Source: Cohnella pontilimi
GTDB lineage: Bacteria > Bacillota > Bacilli > Paenibacillales > Paenibacillaceae
NCBI RefSeq assembly: GCF_005049045.1
Contig: NZ_SUPK01000001.1
Coordinates: 434,001 to 498,000 of the forward strand
Direction of reading: 5' to 3'
DNA length: 64,000 bases
In this document: positions 33,599 to 40,712 of the stretch, in pieces
Layout of the letters: each line of letters begins with the position of its first letter
How positions within the stretch are numbered: the stretch's first letter is position 1
The notes under the pieces: generated by a model
What the model saw: only the letters and a program-made list of their open reading frames with translations
Databases searched by the model: none
What the model was told of the DNA's origin: nothing
Position numbers and translations under genes: made by a program

Positions 33599-34609
33599 TC
33601 ATTGTATGACCGCAGGTTCGGAAGATGCCTTCCGTCTTTTGGCGCGCCTGGCGATCGAGAGACAACGCTTTAATTCCCTCGACAGCTGCAGCAGGGCGGC
33701 GCGGGTTTCGAACTCGTCCCGGGTTAGCGGCAGCGGCATATTCGGGAAGCTATTTTCCAGGCGCAGCAGCTCCCTCTCCGTCTCCCCCTCGTAAAATTCC
33801 GACTTCACATCTACCGCCAGCCGGTCGAACAGCGCCGCGATCTGGTCAGCCTGCGGTACTTTCCTCGATACGAAGGCGGCCGATTCCATCATCAGCTTGA
33901 CCGAGTCGAGCTGGTCTCTTCTCATATGAAAATAGAGCTGCCAAGGCTCGGATTGGGGGATGAACCGGTTTTCGCGCGCCCGCGCGGATACGGCGATCCC
34001 TTGTTCGATTGCGTCTTCCGCCTGCAGCAGCTCAACTCCGCTCCACACGGTTTCGGGATTTCTCAAGCTTGCTGCCACGTGCGTAAATATGGCGGATAGC
34101 GAATCCTCGGTCATGTCACGCAGCTTCCCCAGCTTCTTGCTTTCCTCCGGCATATAGCTCAAGTTCAAAATCGTCGCCCACCCAAGGCCGATCACAAGCA
34201 GCTCCAATTCGCCAATCAGCGCGTCCGCCGAAACTTCCTGCTTTGCGTACAAATGGAAAACGACAACGGATCCGGTTATGATGCCGTCCTTGAGTCCGAA
34301 GCGGGCCAGAAGCGGAAACGCCAGCAATATATAAAGCGACAGCACCCAAATATGAAAACCGATCAACAAAAAAAGTGCGGATGCCACGAGCAGACCGACC
34401 ACCGATGCCGAAAAACGGGCAAACACGATGCGAAGTCCTCTCTGACGGGTCGTTTCTACGCCGAGAATGCCGAGCAGTCCCGCAGACAGCGGATTGGGAA
34501 CCTGCAGCAAAATCGCGGTCGCGATGGCAGCAAGTGCAGCCACGGAAGTTTTGACGACGCGGAAGCCGAAGTAACCTCTAAGCCATCTCTCGATCTCACT
34601 AAAGCTCAA
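33599..34609 (-). CDS. YqjA-like aromatic acid exporter (ArAE_1/DUF939) family membrane protein
   Basis: This is a 336-residue membrane protein. Seen: GFRVVKTSVAALAAIATAILL as the first of four to six membrane segments in residues 15-150 (typical of ArAE N-terminal half-bundles), then a cytoplasmic helical domain (about 160-330). Substrates for this Firmicute group are unknown. The start is uncertain: the frame reaches TTG 34675 inside the upstream terminator. I prefer TTG 34609 because AAAGGGG lies 8 bases before it and it leaves a family-like N-terminus. It lies directly after the M32 peptidase gene and its terminator. Confidence 0.8.
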   Translation of the reverse strand: MSFSEIERWLRGYFGFRVVKTSVAALAAIATAILLQVPNPLSAGLLGILGVETTRQRGLRIVFARFSASVVGLLVASALFLLIGFHIWVLSLYILLAFPLLARFGLKDGIITGSVVVFHLYAKQEVSADALIGELELLVIGLGWATILNLSYMPEESKKLGKLRDMTEDSLSAIFTHVAASLRNPETVWSGVELLQAEDAIEQGIAVSARARENRFIPQSEPWQLYFHMRRDQLDSVKLMMESAAFVSRKVPQADQIAALFDRLAVDVKSEFYEGETERELLRLENSFPNMPLPLTRDEFETRAALLQLSRELKRCLSIARRAKRRKASSEPAVIQ

Positions 34610-34672
34610 ACGCCGACGCCCCTTTTTTCCGCCTATTTTTCCTTCGATCGTATCAAGAGACCTCCGGAAAAG

Positions 34673-34700
34673 CAAAAAAAGCCCCTTCGTCGTAGGGGCT
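34673..34700 (-). terminator. Terminator of the M32 carboxypeptidase gene
   Basis: AGCCCC (34680-34685) pairs with GGGGCT (34695-34700), with A7 on the plus strand at 34674-34680, giving a minus-strand T run. Confidence 0.8.
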
Positions 34701-34714
34701 TACGGCAGTTCGGC

Positions 34715-36235
34715 TTATAAACGGTAGATGTCTTGATATTTGGCTTCGAGATAGTCGCACAGATAAGAAGACTGAAGCGGCCGGCCGCTGACACTTTGAA
34801 TAATCTCGGCGGGCTGCAGCAGTTTGCCGTGACGGTACACCTTCTCCTTCAACCAATCTTTCAGCGGATGCAATTGTCCCGCTCCGATTTGTTCTTCAAG
34901 CTTCGGCAGCTCCCGATTGGCGACATCCATCATCTGCGCCGCGTACATATTGCCGAGCGAATACGAAGGGAAATAACCGAAAGCCCCGCCCGACCAGTGC
35001 GTATCCTGCAGTACGCCAGCCGAGTCGTTCGGAGGCTCGATTCCGAGGGCTTCCTTGTATTTGGCATTCCAGACTTCCGGCAACTCGCGTACGGTCAGCC
35101 CTTCGTTAAAGAGCATTTTCTCGATCTCGTACCGGATCATGATATGCAGATTGTACGTAAGCTCGTCGGCTTCGATCCGAATCAAGCCGGGCTGCACCAC
35201 GTTGATGCCGCGGTAAAAATCTTCTGCCGTAATATTGTCGAGCCTGCCGGGGAAATGTTTGCTCAGCTCCGGAAAATAACGCTGCCAGAAGCCGCGTCTT
35301 CGTCCGATCATGTTCTCCCACAAGCGGGATTGCGATTCGTGTATGCCCATCGACGTCCCGCCGGCCAGAAGAGTACCCCCCAGCTCGGGATCGATATTTT
35401 GCTCGTACAGCGCATGACCGCCTTCATGAATGGTGCCGAACAGCGCAAACGTCAGATCGTTCGACAAATAGCGGGTCGTGATCCGCGCATCACCGAGATT
35501 CAACCCCGTCATGAACGGGTGCACGCTTTCGTCCAGCCTGCCGGCCTCGAAGTCATATCCCATCTCATTCAGGATGAACTTACTGAAAGCCTTTTGCGCT
35601 TCTTTATCGAACGTTCCTTCCAGGAACGAGGTATCCGGCTTGTTTCCGCTTTGCGCGATCGCTTCGGCCAGCGGCACCAGCCGGCTTCTGAGCTCCCCGA
35701 ACAAACGGTCCAGCTCCGCCGCGGACATTCCGGGTTCATATAAATCGAGCAGCGTATCATAAGGCGTGCCTTTGACTCCCCACAGCTCAATGAACCGGCG
35801 ATTATAATCGATGATCTTCTCCAGGTATGGCGCGAAAGCGGGAAAATCGTTGTTTTCCTTCGCTTCTTCCCATACGGCTTCCGCTTGGGTCGTGAGAACG
35901 ACATATTCGCGGTACAGCTCCGGAGGCAGTTTACGGTTGCGGTCGTAATCTTTCTTGACTTCTTCCACAAGTCGGCGGTCGATCCGGCTTAACGCTTCGC
36001 CAGGAGACGACAGCTTCTCCAGCAGCTCTCCCATTTCGTCGGAAACGGACAAACGGAACGATTCGGCGGACAAGGCGCCGACCGCTTCGGACCGCAGCGG
36101 GATTCCTTTGCGCGGCGCTCCGGTTCTCATATCCCAGTATGCGACACCCAAAATTTCTTCATATTGCTTCATAAGCCGGGTGATTTCCCGGAACCGCTTC
36201 AGCGTTTCGGTTGCCGGCATTTTCGTTTCAGACAC
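34715..36235 (-). CDS. M32 family metallocarboxypeptidase
   Basis: This is a thermostable-carboxypeptidase-1-type (Taq) zinc peptidase, 506 residues, nearly all helical, removing C-terminal residues from peptides in the cytoplasm. Seen: the zinc motif HEGGHALYE (HExxH), the downstream ligand Glu in GIHESQSRLWENM, IRIEADELTYNLHI, and GYFPSYSLGNMYAAQ near the C-terminus. The start is GTG at 36235 with AAGGA nine bases upstream. Length matches the B. subtilis YpwA type. It is monocistronic with its own terminator. Confidence 0.95.
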   Translation of the reverse strand: MSETKMPATETLKRFREITRLMKQYEEILGVAYWDMRTGAPRKGIPLRSEAVGALSAESFRLSVSDEMGELLEKLSSPGEALSRIDRRLVEEVKKDYDRNRKLPPELYREYVVLTTQAEAVWEEAKENNDFPAFAPYLEKIIDYNRRFIELWGVKGTPYDTLLDLYEPGMSAAELDRLFGELRSRLVPLAEAIAQSGNKPDTSFLEGTFDKEAQKAFSKFILNEMGYDFEAGRLDESVHPFMTGLNLGDARITTRYLSNDLTFALFGTIHEGGHALYEQNIDPELGGTLLAGGTSMGIHESQSRLWENMIGRRRGFWQRYFPELSKHFPGRLDNITAEDFYRGINVVQPGLIRIEADELTYNLHIMIRYEIEKMLFNEGLTVRELPEVWNAKYKEALGIEPPNDSAGVLQDTHWSGGAFGYFPSYSLGNMYAAQMMDVANRELPKLEEQIGAGQLHPLKDWLKEKVYRHGKLLQPAEIIQSVSGRPLQSSYLCDYLEAKYQDIYRL

Positions 36236-36267
36236 GCCGATCCGTCCTTTCCATCATTTGAGACTCC

Positions 36268-36296
36268 TTGATCATAACTCCCTTAAATTCTATAAT
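36268..36296 (+). promoter_or_regulatory. Sigma-A promoter for the HesB-like and carbonic anhydrase genes
   Basis: TTGATC (36268-36273) and TATAAT (36291-36296) with a 17-base spacer, about 50 bases before the HesB-like ATG. Confidence 0.75.
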
Positions 36297-36348
36297 CAAC
36301 TTACCTTACACGAGGCTGACCTCCCCGTGATAACAAGGAGGGGAACAT

Positions 36349-36696
36349 ATGAAGATCGTTTGGAGTCCCGATGCCGTTCAGGAGTTGCGAGCCCGCTACG
36401 GCAGCGATATTGAGGCATTCAGGCTAGTGTACGATACGGAGGGCTGCGGCTGCGCGGTGAACGGTGTCCCGGCATTATGGGCCGTGACGGAATCGGCTCC
36501 GGGAGAAATCCGTGCGGACAGCGAACCGTTCGTTCTATGGCACGATCCTCGCCATGCCCTCTATTTCGACGAGACGCTGCGCATCGATTTTCGTGCAGAC
36601 ACGAACAGCTTCCGACTGGCGAGCGACAACCAAATTTATACGAGCCGTATGGTCCTTGCAGACCGCCGAGAGCAAGCCGAGCCGGCCGCAAGATAA
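36349..36696 (+). CDS. HesB/YqkB-like iron-sulfur cluster biosynthesis family protein
   Basis: This is a 115-residue protein of the Fe-S_biosyn family, close to B. subtilis YqkB. Seen: an N-terminal helix-strand pattern and the cysteine pair in EGCGCAVNG, followed by a beta-rich body (VLWHDPRHALYFDETLRIDF). Unlike classical A-type scaffold proteins, it lacks the C-terminal CGCG motif, so cluster transfer is doubtful. ACAAGGAGGGG precedes the ATG. It is the first gene of a two-gene operon with carbonic anhydrase, 18 bases upstream of it. Confidence 0.85.
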   Translation: MKIVWSPDAVQELRARYGSDIEAFRLVYDTEGCGCAVNGVPALWAVTESAPGEIRADSEPFVLWHDPRHALYFDETLRIDFRADTNSFRLASDNQIYTSRMVLADRREQAEPAAR

Positions 36697-36714
36697 CGCA
36701 GGGAGGAAGAAAAC

Positions 36715-37296
36715 ATGCAACGGATCCAGGAAATTTTAGATTTTAACCGGCAGTTTGTAGAGGATAAGAAATACGAGAAATTTTTAACCACGAAATTCCC
36801 GAACAAAAAGCTTGTCATCGTCACGTGCATGGACACCAGGCTCACCGAGCTTCTGCCAAGAGCGATGAACCTGCGCAACGGAGACGCGAAAATCATCAAA
36901 AACGCCGGAGCCATTATCACCGCTCCTTTCGGGAACATCATGCGGAGCATACTGGTCGCTTTGTATGAATTAGACGCGAACGAGGTCGTCATCATCGGGC
37001 ATCGAGACTGCGGAATGACCGGCATCGATCCGGAACAGGTCGTCCGCCACATGTCCGAACGAGGGGTGTCGGACGAAGTGGTTCGGACGCTGCGCAATTC
37101 CGGCATCCATTTAAACCGCTGGCTGCAAGGCTTCGATAACGTCGAGGAGAGTGTGGAAAACAGCGTCGACATCGTGCGCAACCATCCTCTGCTGCCGACC
37201 GGCACTCCCGTACATGGGCTCATTATCACACCGGACACCGGGCATCTGGAGCTGGTGGTTGACGGGTACGCTTATTTGGAGCAGCAGGCCCAATAA
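36715..37296 (+). CDS. Beta-class carbonic anhydrase
   Basis: This is a 193-residue zinc enzyme interconverting CO2 and bicarbonate. Seen: Cys38, Asp40 and Arg42 in TCMDTR, and His96 and Cys99 in GHRDCGM, the full zinc-ligand and dyad set, with KNAGAII between. The size and MQRIQEILDFNRQFV start resemble the short Firmicute type (YvdA-like). GCAGGGAGG precedes the ATG. It is co-transcribed with the HesB-like gene and followed by a terminator. Confidence 0.95.
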   Translation: MQRIQEILDFNRQFVEDKKYEKFLTTKFPNKKLVIVTCMDTRLTELLPRAMNLRNGDAKIIKNAGAIITAPFGNIMRSILVALYELDANEVVIIGHRDCGMTGIDPEQVVRHMSERGVSDEVVRTLRNSGIHLNRWLQGFDNVEESVENSVDIVRNHPLLPTGTPVHGLIITPDTGHLELVVDGYAYLEQQAQ

Positions 37297-37305
37297 TTAG
37301 GAAGA

Positions 37306-37337
37306 AGGACCGGCCGTCATCGGCTCGGTCCTTTTCT
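37306..37337 (+). terminator. Terminator of the carbonic anhydrase gene
   Basis: AGGACCGGCCG (37306-37316) pairs with CGGCTCGGTCCT (37321-37332) with one bulge, followed by TTTTCTT. Confidence 0.75.
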
Positions 37338-37338
37338 T

Positions 37339-37881
37339 CTATTGGGCGCGGCTGCGTCTTTTCCGCTCCGCGGAAAGTTTGCGCGCTTCCTCCACTTCGG
37401 TCCGGTCCCTCAAAAGATGCTTGTGAACAATGAACTCGCCGGCGCGTGACGAAGGCATTCTCCATTCCCAGCCTTTGTGCTCGCAAATCCGCATGCATTT
37501 TTCGGTTAACCGGGGATCGGCAATCGGCAAATCGAGATCGCGGTACACCGGCTCATCCGTACCGTTCCATAACCGGCTTGTTTCCACCACCAATTCCGCC
37601 AGCTGGTTTCCATCCAATCCGAGCTCGGACATCTTCACGGCGTCCACTTCTTCGGCGGCTTTGGCCATCAATTTTCGAGCGCCGGCCCAATTGCCGCGAC
37701 GGCCATGGTAACAGGCCACGGAGATCCGGACGAACACGAGCCAGCACCCTTCGTGCCGGGTACCTTTTTCCTGCTTCCAGTATTCCTCCATAATTTCGTG
37801 GCATTCGAAAAAATCGCGGGTACCGTGATATTCCGTCATAAATTCGGTATACTGTTGCGGATAAGGAAACGGCTCGGTCAT
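37339..37881 (-). CDS. DUF309 (YpuF-like) protein
   Basis: This is a 180-residue all-helical DUF309 protein. Seen: the family signature FFECHEIMEEYWKQE, then VRISVACYHGRRGNWAGARKLMAKA, forming a helical bundle with conserved His, Glu and Trp. The function is not known. The start at 37881 follows GAGGAG; the 51 codons open upstream lack family similarity. It is convergent with the carbonic anhydrase gene and divergent from the small membrane protein gene at 38033. Confidence 0.87.
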   Translation of the reverse strand: MTEPFPYPQQYTEFMTEYHGTRDFFECHEIMEEYWKQEKGTRHEGCWLVFVRISVACYHGRRGNWAGARKLMAKAAEEVDAVKMSELGLDGNQLAELVVETSRLWNGTDEPVYRDLDLPIADPRLTEKCMRICEHKGWEWRMPSSRAGEFIVHKHLLRDRTEVEEARKLSAERKRRSRAQ

Positions 37882-38032
37882 TCGGTTCTTTGCTCCTCTG
37901 AATGATTTTCTGCTTTCAGCATACAGGAAGAGAAACGTTCCGGCATCAAAATGATTTGAAACCAAGGCTGCGGGTATACGTATTACCCTACAGACCAACA
38001 AAACCAGCTCATCCAGGAGGAATGAACGCTTC

Positions 38033-38470
38033 ATGTGGAAAAAAGCATTGCTTCTTTTCAGTCTCTTTACCTTTACCGTTGCCGTAACGGCTCCGCTTTA
38101 CGACAGCGCCGACGCCAGACCGAAATCTTTTCGTTCCGGGACGAAATCGTTCTCCAAAACCCCGGCACAATCCAATAACACGTATAAAAGCAGCACGACG
38201 AAAGCCACGACCGGCTCCACCGCGAACGGCACGACCAAACCCGGCTTGTTCGGCGGAGGCAGCTTCCTGAAAGGCATGATGATCGGCGGACTCGCCGGCA
38301 TGTTGTTCGGCAGCATGTTCGGTACGGGATTCATGGCCAATATGCTCGGCTTCATGGTGAACCTGCTGGCCTTGATCGCGCTGTTCTGGGTCATCCGCAC
38401 GATATTCTCCGCCATTCGCAGACGACGGGATTCGCAGCGGCCGAATTACCCGAATGAGCGGCGCTGGTAA
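38033..38470 (+). CDS. Small secreted or membrane protein resembling the N-terminal half of Tim44-like proteins
   Basis: This is a 145-residue protein. Seen: a signal peptide (KKALLLFSLFTFTVAVTAPL, cleavage near DSADA), a Ser/Thr/Lys-rich low-complexity stretch (30-70), a glycine-rich membrane segment (FLKGMMIGGLAGMLFGSMFG) and a second one (LLALIALFWVIRTIF), ending in an Arg-rich tail. Bacterial Tim44-like proteins start this way, but the C-terminal Tim44 domain is missing here. Function unknown. CCAGGAGG lies 12 bases before the ATG. It is in an operon with the DUF2653 gene 6 bases downstream. Confidence 0.78.
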   Translation: MWKKALLLFSLFTFTVAVTAPLYDSADARPKSFRSGTKSFSKTPAQSNNTYKSSTTKATTGSTANGTTKPGLFGGGSFLKGMMIGGLAGMLFGSMFGTGFMANMLGFMVNLLALIALFWVIRTIFSAIRRRRDSQRPNYPNERRW

Positions 38471-38476
38471 ACCGAT

Positions 38477-38761
38477 ATGGTTCAAAGATTGTCCATGGAT
38501 GAAATCGTCAACGCCGTCTGTCTGAACATGGCCGAGCGGCACGAAGTTCCGGTCGAGTCCGTGCAAGTCGAATTGCTGTATGATGAAGATCAAGGCTTTT
38601 CCGCCGAAGTTTGGGTGAATAACCGAAGCCGGTTTTTGGTGGAAGCCAATTTGAAAGAAGCGATCATGCGTTACATGGAAACCCAATATGGCAGACGCGT
38701 CTACCCTTCCCAAATTCAACTGGACGTGGAAGACGAAATTTGGGCGGACATCGCGGAATAA
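38477..38761 (+). CDS. YxcD-like DUF2653 protein
   Basis: This is a 94-residue DUF2653/YxcD family protein of unknown function. Seen: an amphipathic N-terminal helix (MDEIVNAVCLNMAERHEV), a central beta pattern (VQVELLYDEDQGFSAEVWV) and an acidic C-terminus (LDVEDEIWADI). It probably works with the preceding membrane protein because the genes are 6 bases apart; this is inference. ATG 38495 is an alternative start. Confidence 0.82.
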   Translation: MVQRLSMDEIVNAVCLNMAERHEVPVESVQVELLYDEDQGFSAEVWVNNRSRFLVEANLKEAIMRYMETQYGRRVYPSQIQLDVEDEIWADIAE

Positions 38762-38770
38762 ACGGACATC

Positions 38771-38802
38771 AAGGCGCTCCCTTCTCGGGAGACGCCTTTT
38801 TT
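38771..38802 (+). terminator. Terminator of the DUF2653 gene
   Basis: AAGGCGCTCCC (38771-38781) pairs with GGGAGACGCCTT (38787-38798) with a small bulge, followed by TTTTTTAT. Confidence 0.85.
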
Positions 38803-38909
38803 ATTTCTCTGTGAATATGAACACTGGCTGGCTTGTTTCCATTCTGAATGTAAAACTATAATGAGCATATCTAAGAAAACTGCAGATTTAAAAATTTTTT
38901 TGTCCGATT

Positions 38910-38936
38910 TGTCGATTTGGTCTTGTTACATTCGTC
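38910..38936 (+). promoter_or_regulatory. Candidate ECF42-type promoter for the DGPF gene
   Basis: TGTCGA (38910-38915) and CGTC (38933-38936) are separated by 17 bases, about 70 bases before the DGPF ATG. As I recall, the motif reported for ECF42 sigma factors is TGTCGA at -35 and CG(A/T)C at -10, so this site may be autoregulated. Confidence 0.55.
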
Positions 38937-39006
38937 GTGTTAATAGAGGCAAAGTTCAACCACTCTGGAAACTTGCCTTCAATTTCAAATCAGGAGGAGA
39001 AGCACA

Positions 39007-39441
39007 ATGCGATTTATGATGATTGTGAAAGCCTCGAAAGACTCTGAAGCGGGCAAAATGCCAAGTACAGAGCTGATTGGCGCGATGATGAAGTACAACG
39101 AGGAATTGGTGAAGGCCGGTGTGCTGGTTGCGGGCGAAGGACTTCATCCGAGCTCGAATGGGATCCGGATCTCGTATCCCGTCCCCGGTGGTGAGCCTGT
39201 CGTGAAGGACGGCCCCTTCGCGGAAGCGAAGGAATTGATTGCCGGTTTCTATCTCCTTGACGTCAAATCCAGAGAAGAAGCCATCGAGTGGGCAATGCGC
39301 ATGCCGGATCCGCACGGTTTCGGCGAAGGCCAGATCGAGCTTCGTCAAGTGTTCGAAGCGCCGGAATTGACGCAGGACGAGGAATTGTTGGCCAAAGAGG
39401 CTGAATTGCGGGAGCAATCCGAGAGGCTGAAGAAGGCGTGA
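39007..39441 (+). CDS. DGPF-domain (YciI family) protein
   Basis: This is a 144-residue YciI/DGPF protein. Seen: RFMMIVKASKDSE at the start, the KDGPFAEAKELIAGFYLLDV motif that names the family, WAMRMPDPHG and a charged C-terminal helix. The catalytic role is unknown; related YciI domains act as dehalochlorinase-like or ligand-binding ferredoxin folds. AGGAGG lies 9 bases before the ATG. The stop overlaps the start of the sigma factor gene (GTGA). DGPF genes are the characteristic partner of ECF42 sigma factors. Confidence 0.92.
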   Translation: MRFMMIVKASKDSEAGKMPSTELIGAMMKYNEELVKAGVLVAGEGLHPSSNGIRISYPVPGGEPVVKDGPFAEAKELIAGFYLLDVKSREEAIEWAMRMPDPHGFGEGQIELRQVFEAPELTQDEELLAKEAELREQSERLKKA

Positions 39442-40712
39442 CAACTGCGGAGACGAAGCGCACCATCGACGCGATCTGGAGAATCGAATCGGCAAAGATT
39501 ATCGCCGTGCTGGCGCGGATGGTGCGCGATATCGGGCTCGCGGAAGATCTTGCGCAGGACGCGCTTGTGATCGCGCTCGAACGGTGGCCGGAGTCGGGTA
39601 TACCGGCCAACCCGGGTGCGTGGTTGATGGCGGCGGCGAAACGCCGCGCCATCGACCTGCTGCGCAGGAACAAGCTTCGGGAGCGCAAGTATGAAGAGAT
39701 TGGCCGCGATATGGATCCGGTGCACGAACCCGACTTCGATGCGGCCTTGGACGGCAATGTCGGCGACGATCTTCTTCGGCTTATTTTCACGACCTGCCAT
39801 CCCGTTCTGTCGCAGGAGGCACGCGTTGCGCTGACGCTTCGGCTGCTCGGGGGTTTGACGACTGAGGAAATCGCGCGCGCTTTCCTCGTCTCGGAACCCA
39901 CAGTCGCACAGCGAATCGTTCGGGCCAAGCGGACCCTCGCGGCGGCACGCGTCCCTTTCGAGGTTCCTGAGAAGGCTGAACTCCCCGCTCGGCTTTCCTC
40001 GGTGCTCGAGGTCCTCTATCTCATGTTCAACGAGGGGTATGCCGCAACTTCCGGCGGGAGCTGGATCCGGCCCATGTTATGCGAGGAAGCGCTCCGTCTC
40101 GGCCGCATACTCGCGGAAATCGCCCCTCTGGAACCGGAGGTTCACGGTCTTGTGGCGCTTATGGAAATTCAGTCTTCGCGGTTTAAGGCGAGGCTCAGCC
40201 CTTCCGGGGAACCTGTCCTTCTCCTGGATCAAAACCGGGCGCTCTGGGACCATCTTCTGATCCACCGCGGTCTCGTCGCGCTCGAACGTGCCGAACGGAT
40301 CGGCGGCACACTCGGTCCGTACTCGCTGCAAGCCGCGATAGCCGCTTGTCACGCAAGGGCGCGTACCGCCGATGAAACGGACTGGGCGAGGATCTCGGCG
40401 CTCTACGATGCGCTTGCGCAACTGGCGCCTTCGCCTGTCGTGGAGTTGAACCGTGCGGTTGCACTGTCGATGGCGTTCGGTCCGGCAGTTGGACTCGAAA
40501 TCGTTGATGCGCTGATGTCGGAACCGTCGCTAAAAAACTATCACCTTTTGCCGAGTGTTCGCGGCGACCTCCTCATGAAGCTGGAGCGAAAGAACGAAGC
40601 TTGTGAGGAGTTTAAACGTGCGGCATCGCTTACCCGCAACGAGCGTGAGCGTGAATTGCTCCTGAGTCGCGCTTCCGAATGTGTCGAAACGACCCGCTTC
40701 CTTAAGGAGTAA
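39438..40712 (+). CDS. ECF42-type RNA polymerase sigma factor with C-terminal extension
   Basis: This is a 424-residue extracytoplasmic-function sigma factor with an unusual long C-terminus. Seen: sigma region 2 (DIGLAEDLAQDALVIALERW, WLMAAAKRRAIDLLRR), region 4 HTH (LGGLTTEEIARAFLVSEPTVAQRIVRAKR), then a 230-residue helical extension (YLMFNEGYAATSGG ... LLSRASECVE) containing TPR-like repeats. In ECF42 studies the extension is needed for activity and no anti-sigma factor is used. The GTG start is coupled to the DGPF gene. Its 3' end overlaps the convergent glycosyltransferase stop by 11 bases. Codon use is more GC rich than the glycan cluster beside it. Confidence 0.93.
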   Translation: MTTAETKRTIDAIWRIESAKIIAVLARMVRDIGLAEDLAQDALVIALERWPESGIPANPGAWLMAAAKRRAIDLLRRNKLRERKYEEIGRDMDPVHEPDFDAALDGNVGDDLLRLIFTTCHPVLSQEARVALTLRLLGGLTTEEIARAFLVSEPTVAQRIVRAKRTLAAARVPFEVPEKAELPARLSSVLEVLYLMFNEGYAATSGGSWIRPMLCEEALRLGRILAEIAPLEPEVHGLVALMEIQSSRFKARLSPSGEPVLLLDQNRALWDHLLIHRGLVALERAERIGGTLGPYSLQAAIAACHARARTADETDWARISALYDALAQLAPSPVVELNRAVALSMAFGPAVGLEIVDALMSEPSLKNYHLLPSVRGDLLMKLERKNEACEEFKRAASLTRNERERELLLSRASECVETTRFLKE

